A stretch of 15,881 bases of DNA from Chitinophagaceae bacterium. GTDB lineage: Bacteria; Bacteroidota; Bacteroidia; Chitinophagales; Chitinophagaceae. A program made the position numbers and the translations under genes. Positions 1-7,814 of this stretch are shown piece after piece. The stretch spans positions 1-15,881 of the forward strand of contig JAICHT010000047.1 of assembly GCA_025924755.1 (NCBI GenBank), read 5' to 3'. Under the pieces are notes generated by a model. The model was not told where the DNA came from and did no database searches. It worked only from the letters and a program-made list of their open reading frames with translations. How positions within the stretch are numbered: position 1 is the first letter of the stretch; each line of letters opens with the position of its first letter.

Positions 1-2358
1 ATGCTTCCTGCCGACCCCTACATATTAAAACGGTCATTGGGTGAAGATGAATACAATACCTTTAATTTAAAAGTAAGCTATGGCTATAACTATCAATATA
101 CGCGTAATAACCTGCAATTAAACAGGCGAAACGGCCATTTTAGCGAAGTAGGTTTATATGCCGGTGTATATGCTACTGACTGGTCGTGGTCAGCACTGTG
201 GGTGGACTTTGATAATGATGGCATGAAAGATTTATTCATATCGAACGGCATTCCCAAACGGCTGAACGATATGGATTATGTCAATTATGTATCGAACGAT
301 GAAGTGCAGGAAAAAATCAGAAACAACCAACTGGGGGATAAGGATATGACGCTGATAGACAAGTTTCCGCAGATAAAACTTGCTAATAAGTTTTTTAAAA
401 ACAACGGTGATGTTACGTTTCAGGATCTGGAAAATAAAGTGGAAAACAATAAAGTCACTTACTCTAACGGCGCTGTATATGCGGATTTTGATAATGACGG
501 CGATATGGATATTGCTGTAAATAATATTGATGATCCGGTTTTATTATATCAAAATAAAAGCAATGATGCCAAAGGCAAACCTTACCTTGAATTGAAGCTA
601 AAAGGATCGGAAAAGAACATAAATGCAGTAGGCGCCAAAGTGGTAGTATTTGCCAATAAGGAAATACGAACCTATGAAAAATACCCGGTTCGCGGCTTTC
701 AATCCAGTATGGAAATACCGATGCATATCGGCCTGTACAATACGCTTATTGATTCGATGTTTTTAATATGGCCCGACAATACCTACCAGCCAATAACCTG
801 GACAAAAAATAATTCGAAGCAAACCCTCTCCTACCAAAAGAACTTACCTCATTTTAATTATAAAGAACTTACCGAACATTGGCAAAATCCTACAGAGGCG
901 ATGGAGGATATCACTAACAAGGTAGCCTTGAAATATAAGCATGAGGAAAACCCCTTTGTGGAGTTTGACCGGGAGCCGCTGATACCCTATATGGTTTCAA
1001 GAGAGGGTCCGGCCTTAGCCGTAGGTGATGCAAATGGCGATGGATTGCAAGATGTGTTTATCGGGTCAGCAAAGGGCAAAAGGGCAGCTATTTTTATTCA
1101 GCAACCCTCCGGACAATTCCAAAAAACAGATCAGCCAGATTTGTATAAGGATAGTACATATGAAGATGTAGATGCATCATGGGTAGATGTGAACAACGAT
1201 AAAAAGATGGACCTCGTAGTAGCCAGCGGCGGTAATGAATATTACGGGCAGGAAGAATATTTAATGCCACGTGTTTATTTAAACAATGGCCAGGCGCATT
1301 TCACAAAATTAAATGGAGCATTTATTAACTTGTATGCAACCGCTTCCTGTGTGGCGCCATATGATTTTAACGGTGATGGATATGCGGACTTATTTATTGG
1401 CGGCAGAGCAGTACCCTGGGCCTATGGGCAAATACCAAGATCGTACCTGCTTCAAAACGATGGAACCGGAAAGTTTAAAGACGTAACGGCAACCTTTGCA
1501 AAAGAGTTATCCAATATAGGTTTTGTAAAGAATGCTATCTGGTGCGATATTGATAAAGATGGCGATCAGGACTTGATTCTTTCATTGGAATGGGATGGCA
1601 TCTGCGCTTTTATCAATAATAAAGGAACGTTTACAAAAAAGATGCTGACCGATAAAAAAGGCTGGTGGAACTTTACGCTTCCCTGTGACGTAGATGGTGA
1701 TGGCGATATTGATTTTATTGTAGGCAATCTGGGATTGAACAGTCGGTTAAAAGCTACGGAAAACGAACCGGTACGATTATATTATAACGACTTTGATGAC
1801 AATGGTAAAAAAGAACAGGTGCTAACCTATTATCTGCAAGGCAGAGAAATTCCATTTGCCAATAAAGATGAATTGCAAAAGCAAATACCTGTTTTAAAAA
1901 AGCGTTTTTTATATGCAGAAAATTTTGCGAAGGCAACCCTGCAAGACATTTTTACAGAAGATAAATTGAAAAGCGCTGAAGTGCTGACTGCAAACTATTT
2001 TCAAAATGCAGTGCTTATCAATAACGGAAATTTAAGTTTTTCTCTTCAAGCGCTCCCATGGCAGGCGCAGCTTTCTACGTACAAGGATGCTGTAGTGGTG
2101 CAAGCTAACAAAGATTCACTGCCCGATATTTTGCTGGTAGGAAATTTTTACGAAAACAATATACAAATGGGCAGGTACGATGCCGATTATGGAACACTAC
2201 TGGTAAATAAAGGAAAGGGAAGATTTAGTTGCGAAAGCATTAATGGATTGCAGATCAAAGGTCAGGTACGGCACATCAGGCCTTTAGATATTGGAAATCA
2301 AAAAGCCTATGTTTTAGGGAGAAACGATGATAGCACAATGGTTATAAAATTTAAATGA
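1..2358 (+). CDS. VCBS/FG-GAP repeat protein with internal ASPIC/UnbV domain (5' partial)
   Basis: This is the C-terminal 785 residues of a large, probably exported beta-propeller protein. The frame is open to the first base. The first residues already read like the middle of the family (MLPADPYILKRSLGEDEY, then the NTLQLNR-type and ATDWSW motifs), so the true start and signal peptide lie upstream. Asp-rich calcium-binding repeats are visible at about residues 69-77, 162-170, 343-351, 396-404, 455-463, 516-524, 563-571 and 597-605 (DxDxDGxxD type). The 597 repeat is degenerate (DFDDNGKKE). Residues about 194-266 match the ASPIC/UnbV module (LKLKGSEKNINAVGAKV and onward to a WPD motif) and sit between two propeller blocks. 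Family knowledge: such proteins are abundant in Bacteroidota, surface or periplasmic, often near SusC/SusD genes, with no defined substrate. It converges on the next gene with a 12-bp gap. The architecture is well supported; the function is not known. Confidence 0.9.
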   Translation: MLPADPYILKRSLGEDEYNTFNLKVSYGYNYQYTRNNLQLNRRNGHFSEVGLYAGVYATDWSWSALWVDFDNDGMKDLFISNGIPKRLNDMDYVNYVSNDEVQEKIRNNQLGDKDMTLIDKFPQIKLANKFFKNNGDVTFQDLENKVENNKVTYSNGAVYADFDNDGDMDIAVNNIDDPVLLYQNKSNDAKGKPYLELKLKGSEKNINAVGAKVVVFANKEIRTYEKYPVRGFQSSMEIPMHIGLYNTLIDSMFLIWPDNTYQPITWTKNNSKQTLSYQKNLPHFNYKELTEHWQNPTEAMEDITNKVALKYKHEENPFVEFDREPLIPYMVSREGPALAVGDANGDGLQDVFIGSAKGKRAAIFIQQPSGQFQKTDQPDLYKDSTYEDVDASWVDVNNDKKMDLVVASGGNEYYGQEEYLMPRVYLNNGQAHFTKLNGAFINLYATASCVAPYDFNGDGYADLFIGGRAVPWAYGQIPRSYLLQNDGTGKFKDVTATFAKELSNIGFVKNAIWCDIDKDGDQDLILSLEWDGICAFINNKGTFTKKMLTDKKGWWNFTLPCDVDGDGDIDFIVGNLGLNSRLKATENEPVRLYYNDFDDNGKKEQVLTYYLQGREIPFANKDELQKQIPVLKKRFLYAENFAKATLQDIFTEDKLKSAEVLTANYFQNAVLINNGNLSFSLQALPWQAQLSTYKDAVVVQANKDSLPDILLVGNFYENNIQMGRYDADYGTLLVNKGKGRFSCESINGLQIKGQVRHIRPLDIGNQKAYVLGRNDDSTMVIKFK

Positions 2359-2370
2359 AAAGTGCAGTAT

Positions 2371-3315
2371 TTAAAAAATAGGATAATAAATTTTGGTGAT
2401 CCACTTTGTCGTATCAGGTTCTTTAGTTCTATCTGTAATCAAAGATTCGAAAGGTATGGCCGGTGAAGATAAGTGGTGATCCTGCACGTAATTATCCAGT
2501 TGCATAAAAGCATTCTTGACAATACCAGGGCCACCCTTTATTTGTGTTTCCAATATGTTACCCGGCACCATCCGCCTGAATAAAAAATTACCGGAGCCAC
2601 TAATTTCTTTATCCAGGGGAATAGCAATCATTGTTTCAAGTGTATCCTTTGATATGCGGGTTACATGCAACATCGGATAACTTGTTTGCCTGGCGCCTAG
2701 TTCTTTCAGGTACGTTCTTAATTTATTTATATATGCATAGATAATTTCGGTAGATGGATAGGATGTTGTTTGAAACCGCGTAGCTATCAGCACCGTATCT
2801 TTTACCGTTGTTTTATAAATCGTCATACCATACGCATTTTCAGGTTGGTTTAGATAGCGCTGCAAATGGTCGAGAATAGCAGTCATATTCTTCTTGATTT
2901 GCACTGCCTGGCTATACTTTCTTACTTTACTAAACGGGTTGAAACCGGTAGCTATAGAACATTTCCATTGTAGCAAAGAAGTATCGGTACGCAGAGCCAG
3001 AACTTTTATAACACTATTAATATTAGTGCGATTTTTCTGAATAGACACGCCTAAAATATTATAATGTTGTTGTTGCATCTGATATCGATAACTGCCATAC
3101 CGGAAGCCCTGTTGCTCATTTGAAGCTTCATTGGCGGAAGCAACCGGCCACCAGTTTGCCCACTGATGTTCGTCAGACAAAGCCCTGGTTATTGCATTTT
3201 GATTGCTGTTGATAATAATTGTTTTGGAAACAATAAGTGTATTTGGTATAAACAAGTAAATGCTTGCTATCAATAAAAAGCAAAAAACAAAAAATACAAT
3301 AATCCATTTTTTCAT
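2371..3315 (-). CDS. Membrane-anchored SRPBCC plus GyrI-like effector-binding protein
   Basis: The protein has 314 residues. The N-terminus (MKK, then a hydrophobic stretch at about residues 4-24) is a single membrane anchor or uncleaved signal. Residues about 28-145 resemble a polyketide-cyclase/SRPBCC fold: a SKTIIIN strand, then a helix with the aromatic WANWWP motif at 52-57, typical of the ligand cavity entrance. Residues about 160-305 resemble a GyrI-like/AraC effector-binding (SOUL-like) domain: YGMTIYKTTVKDTVLIATRF, followed by a Y..I..L..YL..LGA helix and a late G.Y/F-type strand. No DNA-binding domain is present, so it is not a classical AraC or MerR regulator. It probably holds small hydrophobic ligands at the membrane, but ligand and role are unknown. 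It is divergent from the GH65 gene across 164 bp. The fold assignments are by eye and moderately sure; the reading frame is secure. Confidence 0.8.
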   Translation of the reverse strand: MKKWIIVFFVFCFLLIASIYLFIPNTLIVSKTIIINSNQNAITRALSDEHQWANWWPVASANEASNEQQGFRYGSYRYQMQQQHYNILGVSIQKNRTNINSVIKVLALRTDTSLLQWKCSIATGFNPFSKVRKYSQAVQIKKNMTAILDHLQRYLNQPENAYGMTIYKTTVKDTVLIATRFQTTSYPSTEIIYAYINKLRTYLKELGARQTSYPMLHVTRISKDTLETMIAIPLDKEISGSGNFLFRRMVPGNILETQIKGGPGIVKNAFMQLDNYVQDHHLSSPAIPFESLITDRTKEPDTTKWITKIYYPIF

Positions 3316-3421
3316 AAGTGGCGGTAGTGAAAATTTTGAGGCTATAAATATCTAATTAAATTCCTTAAAAGATCAATAAACAAATTTCCACGCATATTGA
3401 ATATAGATTGCCAATATAAAT

Positions 3422-3453
3422 TTTGCTTTCTTATGGCTTTCCCTGTAAATTAG
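3422..3453 (+). promoter_or_regulatory. Candidate Bacteroidota promoter for the GH65 cluster
   Basis: TTTG at 3422-3425 is followed after 20 bp by TAAATTAG at 3446-3453. The known primary sigma consensus of Bacteroidota is a TTTG box near -33 and TAnnTTTG near -7. The first box is exact and the second matches 6 of 8, with the usual spacing. The predicted transcription start near 3460 would leave a leader of about 20 bases before the ATG at 3480. This is a motif match only. Confidence 0.4.
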
Positions 3454-3479
3454 TTCATCGTATTGCTTAAATAGCCAAC

Positions 3480-5519
3480 ATGAAAAAACACTTTGCCTGC
3501 GTCTTCTTCCTTATTGTATTCATCCGCTTATCTCTATTTGCCCAAACCATTGACCCATGGAAGATCACAGCAACCACCATTAATCCTTCTAATTATTATG
3601 GCGTAACGGTGGCTAATGGCATGATTGGTATTGTTTCTTCACCCGAACCATTTAAGGTAAAAGATGTAGTACTTGCCGGCGCTTACGATTTGTATGGCCG
3701 CGGACGTGTCAGCAACTTTTTACGCAGTTTTAATTTGCTGAATATGTATTTGGATATAGATGGCAAACGCGTATCAGCAACTGGTGTAAGCAATATGAAA
3801 CAGGAGTTGGATATGCGTCATGCCAGCTTCACCACTACATTTGATTATGGCGACCAGGCTTCAGTTACATACACTTACTATTCTTTGCGGCATCTGCCTT
3901 TCACCGTATTGATGGATGTAAACATCACTGCAAAAAAAGATATTACTATTATGGGCAGCAGTGTAATGGAAGCCCCGGATGCTTTAAGAGATGTGGAAAA
4001 TTATTACAACGAAATTGACCGTCCGCATGTGGTAATCAGTTTGCTCACCTCCACCGCAAAAAGTCCCACTGGCAAATTATTGATGTGCGCCAGCAATACG
4101 TTTTTATTTAATGAGCCGCACGGGCAGGAGCCGCGTGTCATTCATGAAATGTGGGATAATAATATGCACCTGATGAAATTTAGCCGGAAAATAAAAGGTG
4201 GGGAAACGTATTCCTTTTCTATTGCAGGCACTTCCATTACCTCTGCTCATCACGATGATCCATTAAACGAAGCCGAACGCTTAACTATATATGCGAAGCT
4301 GGAAGGCCGGCAACGCTTAATTGAGCACCATCAGAAAGCCTGGGATGAACTGTGGAAAAGTGATATTCAAATTGAAGGTGATCCGCAATCGCAACAGGAT
4401 GTGCATAGTATGTTGTATCACTTGTATTCTTTTGTGCGGGAAGGTACCGCTCTCTCTCCTTCCCCTATGGGCTTAAGTGGATTGGGTTATAACGGGCATG
4501 TGTTTTGGGATGCAGAATTATGGATGTACCCTGCTCTTTTGGTGATGCATCCTGAGTTAGCAAAAAGCATGATGGAGTACCGGTATCAACGGCTGGAAGC
4601 CGCCAAACGCAATGCATTTGCCAATGGCTTTAAAGGAGCGATGTTTCCGTGGGAAAGTGCCGCCAGTGGTGCGGAAGAAACACCGGTTTGGGCATTGAGT
4701 GGTCCGTTTGAACACCATATTACCGCTGATGTAGCAATTGCTGCATGGAATTATTACCAGGTAACGCAGGATAAGCAATGGCTTCGCGAAAAAGGCTGGC
4801 CTATATTACAGGCCACCGCCGACTTCTGGGCCAGTCGCGTAGAGCGGAACGGCCCCGGCAAATATGAAATTAAAGATGTAGTAGCGGCTGATGAGTGGGC
4901 AGAGAATATAGACAATAATGCCTTTACCAATGCGGCAGCAAAAGTAAACCTGCAATGTGCTACCCAAGCGGCTAAAATTTTGGGTGTAGCCGCTGAGCCC
5001 GATTGGATGAATGTGGCCAACAATATTCCTATATTAAAGTTTGATGATGGGGTTACCAAAGAGTTTGCTACCTATACAGGTGAAGGCATCAAACAGGCAG
5101 ATGTAAACTTGCTGGCCTACCCCTTGAAGCAAATTACGGATCAGACCCAGATAAAAAAAGACCTGGCATATTACGAAACCCGTATTCCCAACGAAGGCAC
5201 ACCAGCTATGACACAAGGTGTGTTTGCATTATTATATGCACGCCTGGGAAATGCAGATAAAGCCTATCATTGGTTTAAAGAAGCGTATGAGCCCAATCTG
5301 AACCCACCATTTAGAGTAATTGCAGAAACAAAAGGCGGCACCAACCCCTATTTTGCAACAGGCGCCGGCGGTATTTTGCAAAGCGTCATTATGGGTTTTG
5401 GCGGCTTGGATATAACGCCATCCGGTATACAACAGGTAAAATCAGTATTACCATCAACCTGGAAAAGCCTGACCATCACAGGCGTAGGACCTCAAAAAAA
5501 GACGTTTGTAGTCAAATAA
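3480..5519 (+). CDS. Secreted glycoside hydrolase family 65 protein (PGGHG-like)
   Basis: The protein has 679 residues. A signal peptide covers residues 1-21 (MKKHFACVFFLIVFIRLSLFA, likely cut before Q22), so it acts outside the cytoplasm. An N-terminal beta-sandwich (about 25-275) is followed by an (alpha/alpha)6 barrel (about 300-620). GH65 signatures are clear: NGHVFWDAELWMYP at 338-351, NGFKGAMFPWESA at 382-394 and ADEWAENIDNNAFTN at 470-484. E472 is the expected general acid. GH65 includes trehalose, maltose and kojibiose phosphorylases and hydrolases such as trehalase and protein-glucosylgalactosylhydroxylysine glucosidase (PGGHG). D344, E472 and E616 are spaced 128 and 144 residues apart, close to the D301, E430 and E574 triad I recall for human PGGHG. 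This favours an alpha-glucoside hydrolase over a phosphorylase. It is the first gene of a probable three-gene unit, 38 bp before the next. Family certain; substrate inferred. Confidence 0.93.
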   Translation: MKKHFACVFFLIVFIRLSLFAQTIDPWKITATTINPSNYYGVTVANGMIGIVSSPEPFKVKDVVLAGAYDLYGRGRVSNFLRSFNLLNMYLDIDGKRVSATGVSNMKQELDMRHASFTTTFDYGDQASVTYTYYSLRHLPFTVLMDVNITAKKDITIMGSSVMEAPDALRDVENYYNEIDRPHVVISLLTSTAKSPTGKLLMCASNTFLFNEPHGQEPRVIHEMWDNNMHLMKFSRKIKGGETYSFSIAGTSITSAHHDDPLNEAERLTIYAKLEGRQRLIEHHQKAWDELWKSDIQIEGDPQSQQDVHSMLYHLYSFVREGTALSPSPMGLSGLGYNGHVFWDAELWMYPALLVMHPELAKSMMEYRYQRLEAAKRNAFANGFKGAMFPWESAASGAEETPVWALSGPFEHHITADVAIAAWNYYQVTQDKQWLREKGWPILQATADFWASRVERNGPGKYEIKDVVAADEWAENIDNNAFTNAAAKVNLQCATQAAKILGVAAEPDWMNVANNIPILKFDDGVTKEFATYTGEGIKQADVNLLAYPLKQITDQTQIKKDLAYYETRIPNEGTPAMTQGVFALLYARLGNADKAYHWFKEAYEPNLNPPFRVIAETKGGTNPYFATGAGGILQSVIMGFGGLDITPSGIQQVKSVLPSTWKSLTITGVGPQKKTFVVK

Positions 5520-5557
5520 TGTAACGGCAATTCCCTACATTTACGCACTGCCACAAT

Positions 5558-6112
5558 TTGAAACAATTAACTGCCATAGTATTTTTATGTGTTTTTTTGT
5601 TTAACCTTGCCGGTTATCGCCTTCTTACGCAATATTGGCAAAGCCATGAGAACAAGCAACTGGAAGCAAAACTGGACAAGCAGCAGTACAATGAAAAGGA
5701 CCTTATCTCCATAAAAACACCACTTACTTTACCTTATTACACCAACACATCCACCTTTGAACGGGTGAACGGGGAACTTAAAATTGATGGCGTAGTCTAC
5801 AAATATGTAAAACGCAGAATTTTTCACGATACACTGGAAGTGCTTTGCATTCCGAATGGCGCAAAAATGCAACTGGATAACGTAAGAGACGATTTTTTTA
5901 AGCTCACCGCTGATATTCAAACATCCCACTCCGAAAAAAAGCAATCGGCTAGCAATACAATTAAAATACCTTCTTTCAACTATTGCAATAAAATAACTAC
6001 TTTTTCTACGAACCTTTATTTGTTGAAGGAGCTTTCTTACCGTCCCTTTTATATACCTATATACTCTTTTACTGGTTCGTTGGCCATAGAGCAACCTCCC
6101 GATGCTGCATAG
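5558..6112 (+). CDS. Small exported or membrane-anchored protein of unknown function
   Basis: The protein has 184 residues with a probable TTG start: the frame has no ATG that would keep the N-terminus, and TTG gives a natural signal-like start (MKQLTAIVFLCVFLFNLAGYR). Residues about 4-22 form one hydrophobic segment; the rest is hydrophilic and probably periplasmic. Visible motifs are a charged stretch (LEAKLDKQQYNEKDLISIKTPLTLPY, about 36-61), FERVNGELKIDGVVYKYVKR (about 68-87), a DDFFKLTADI helix, and a C-terminal EQPPDAA tail. I recognise the pattern as a recurrent uncharacterised Bacteroidota protein in which the N-terminal segment, the FERV..E....G..YKYVKR block and the EQPPD end are kept. 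It lies 38 bp after GH65 and about 48 bp before the haloperoxidase-like gene on the same strand, so co-transcription is likely. No catalytic motif is seen. I assign no function. Confidence 0.78.
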   Translation: MKQLTAIVFLCVFLFNLAGYRLLTQYWQSHENKQLEAKLDKQQYNEKDLISIKTPLTLPYYTNTSTFERVNGELKIDGVVYKYVKRRIFHDTLEVLCIPNGAKMQLDNVRDDFFKLTADIQTSHSEKKQSASNTIKIPSFNYCNKITTFSTNLYLLKELSYRPFYIPIYSFTGSLAIEQPPDAA

Positions 6113-6160
6113 CGTCTCTTCATTATTGTCAATATTCCGCTTTACCAACTAAAATTGAAC

Positions 6161-7534
6161 ATGAAAAAATATGTATTTCTATGCTGTATAACAGCTTTGT
6201 TGTTTGCTTGTAAACAAAAAAATGATTACGCTAAATATATTCACGATCCTAACCTGTTTTGTAATACTGTACACCAACTGAATACTGTGGTAATGGGCAA
6301 CAACTTCAGCCCTATTGTTGCTTCCCGAAATTATACCTACGCCAGCATAGCGGCTTATGAAGTTATTGCTGCCGGTTATCCGGCGCAATATGCATCCTTA
6401 GCCGGACAGTTGAACGGGCTCAAAACCATACCAAAACCTGATGCGGGCAAAAAAATAGATTTTGAATTTGCATCCCTGATGGCCTATTGCACTTTGGGTG
6501 AATCGGTAACTTTTCCAAAGGGAAGTATGAAAACCTATGTAGACAGCATTAAAACATTGGCAAAAGACCATGGTATGCCAAAGGATGTCTTTCAGAATTC
6601 TTTAGAATATGCTGATACGGTAGCTAATGCACTAATGGCCTGGACAAAAAAAGATAAATATTTACAAACCAGGGGCATGGCCGAATACTCTGTAGATATG
6701 AATGACCCCAGCAGGTGGATACCTACACCGCCGGCTTATTCTTCGGCTATGGAGCCTAATTGGAATTTGATACGGCCTTTGGTGTTGGATAGTTGTTCGC
6801 AGTTTGCACCGCCACCACCCTTAAAGTTTGATGTAACTGATAAAAACAGCGACTACTACAAGCAAGTAATGCTGTCAAAAACAGCTATTGAAAACCTGAC
6901 GCCGGAGCAAAAGCATATAGCCGATTTCTGGGATGACAATCCTTTCAAATTAAATGTGTCCGGTCACCTGATGTTTGGTACCAAAAAGTTTTCGCCTCCG
7001 GGCCATTGGGAAAGCATTGTAGGCATTGCTGCCAAAAAAGCAAAGGCTGATTTCCCTACTACTGTATATGCATATGCTAAAACTTCTATTGCTATGTTTG
7101 ATGCGTTCATAGAATGTTGGGATGTAAAGTATAAGTATTCCACTGTTCGCCCCGAAACAGTAATTAATAAATTTATGGATCCAAACTGGCGTCCTTATTT
7201 GCAAACGCCTCCTTTCCCGGAGTATACCTGTGGGCATTCTACCTGTTCCTCTGCTGCTGCGGAGGCTCTTACCAGCGTATTCGGCGATAACTTTGCCTAT
7301 ACTGATAGTACAGAACTAGAATTTGGCATTAAGAACCGCTCTTATACCTCGTTTAGAAATGCTGCCATAGAAAATAACTGGGCTCGTTTTTACGGAGGCA
7401 TTCACTTTCATCATTCCTGTATTGTAAGCAATGAAGTGGGTAAAAAGGTGGGTGATCTTGTAAATAGTAAACTGGTAATGAAAAAAACCGGTGGGGCTGA
7501 AAAATCGGTAACCATGGTTGCCATGAAAAATTAA
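6161..7534 (+). CDS. Vanadium-dependent haloperoxidase/PAP2-superfamily lipoprotein
   Basis: The protein has 457 residues from the ATG at 6161; a TTG two codons upstream is less likely. The N-terminus MKKYVFLCCITALLFAC is a lipoprotein signal with the acylated Cys at residue 17, so the protein should be membrane-anchored in the periplasm or at the surface. The C-terminal half carries the vanadate/phosphate site shared by vanadium haloperoxidases and PAP2 acid phosphatases: K323-x6-R330-P331, then YTCGH at 355-359 (normally PSGH), then R409-x5-H415 (ARFYGGIH). H415 is the expected axial ligand and H359 the acid-base His. The gaps between blocks fall in the usual ranges. The Ser of PSGH is replaced by C357. 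The protein may be a halogenating peroxidase or a phosphatase; the sequence does not decide. It is the last gene of the unit, directly followed by an intrinsic terminator. Confidence 0.9.
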   Translation: MKKYVFLCCITALLFACKQKNDYAKYIHDPNLFCNTVHQLNTVVMGNNFSPIVASRNYTYASIAAYEVIAAGYPAQYASLAGQLNGLKTIPKPDAGKKIDFEFASLMAYCTLGESVTFPKGSMKTYVDSIKTLAKDHGMPKDVFQNSLEYADTVANALMAWTKKDKYLQTRGMAEYSVDMNDPSRWIPTPPAYSSAMEPNWNLIRPLVLDSCSQFAPPPPLKFDVTDKNSDYYKQVMLSKTAIENLTPEQKHIADFWDDNPFKLNVSGHLMFGTKKFSPPGHWESIVGIAAKKAKADFPTTVYAYAKTSIAMFDAFIECWDVKYKYSTVRPETVINKFMDPNWRPYLQTPPFPEYTCGHSTCSSAAAEALTSVFGDNFAYTDSTELEFGIKNRSYTSFRNAAIENNWARFYGGIHFHHSCIVSNEVGKKVGDLVNSKLVMKKTGGAEKSVTMVAMKN

Positions 7535-7538
7535 TATC

Positions 7539-7569
7539 AATGCCGGTTTTTTACCGGCATTTCTTTTTG
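7539..7569 (+). terminator. Intrinsic terminator after the haloperoxidase-like gene
   Basis: A 9-bp perfect stem (AATGCCGGT at 7539-7547 with ACCGGCATT at 7553-7561) encloses a five-T loop and is followed by a T-rich tail (TCTTTTT). It begins five bases after the stop codon, which marks the end of the 3480-7534 unit. Confidence 0.85.
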
Positions 7570-7745
7570 ATATTGTACTTGCTGTAGCTGAGGTGGAGGT
7601 GGATAAATTTTACAACACTTTGTGCAAAGGTGAATAGGAATAATCCTTTTGAACTGTGATGAAGGAAATTTGCCAATCCAAAAACTCTTATTAACAAGTT
7701 CGACTCACTAACATTTCCCCGAATTATTTTAAATCTGAATAAAAA

Positions 7746-7777
7746 TTTGCGAAACCGATAAGTTGCATATATATTTG
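7746..7777 (+). promoter_or_regulatory. Perfect-consensus Bacteroidota promoter of the ArsR-remnant/SRPBCC/DoxX cassette
   Basis: TTTG at 7746-7749, a 20-bp spacer, and TATATTTG at 7770-7777 match the known TTTG/TAnnTTTG consensus exactly, with ideal spacing. The predicted start is near 7783. This would give a leader of about 170 bases, containing the arsR remnant, before the SRPBCC start at 7952. It is the best promoter match I found in the window. Confidence 0.7.
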
Positions 7778-7792
7778 CAACCAGTTGGTTTC
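7777..7792. promoter_or_regulatory. Operator-like dyad at the transcription start
   Basis: GCAACCAGTTGGTTTC contains the perfect inverted repeat AACCA-GT-TGGTT (7779-7790). It sits directly downstream of the -7 box, over the predicted transcription start. ArsR-type repressors usually autoregulate by binding imperfect palindromes in this position. Given the arsR remnant just downstream, this is most likely its old operator. Binding by any surviving regulator is inference. Confidence 0.45.
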
Positions 7793-7814
7793 ATAATAAT
7801 AAAATAACAACATA

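Noticed and set aside
5729..6148. A 139-codon minus-strand frame antisense to the small anchored protein
   Set aside because: The plus-strand frame has a signal segment and a familiar motif order; the antisense product has no recognisable features.
6149..6156. TAAAATTG just before the haloperoxidase-like gene as a -7 promoter box
   Set aside because: It matches 7 of 8 consensus positions but lies only four bases before the ATG, so transcription would start inside the gene. A shared upstream promoter is more likely.
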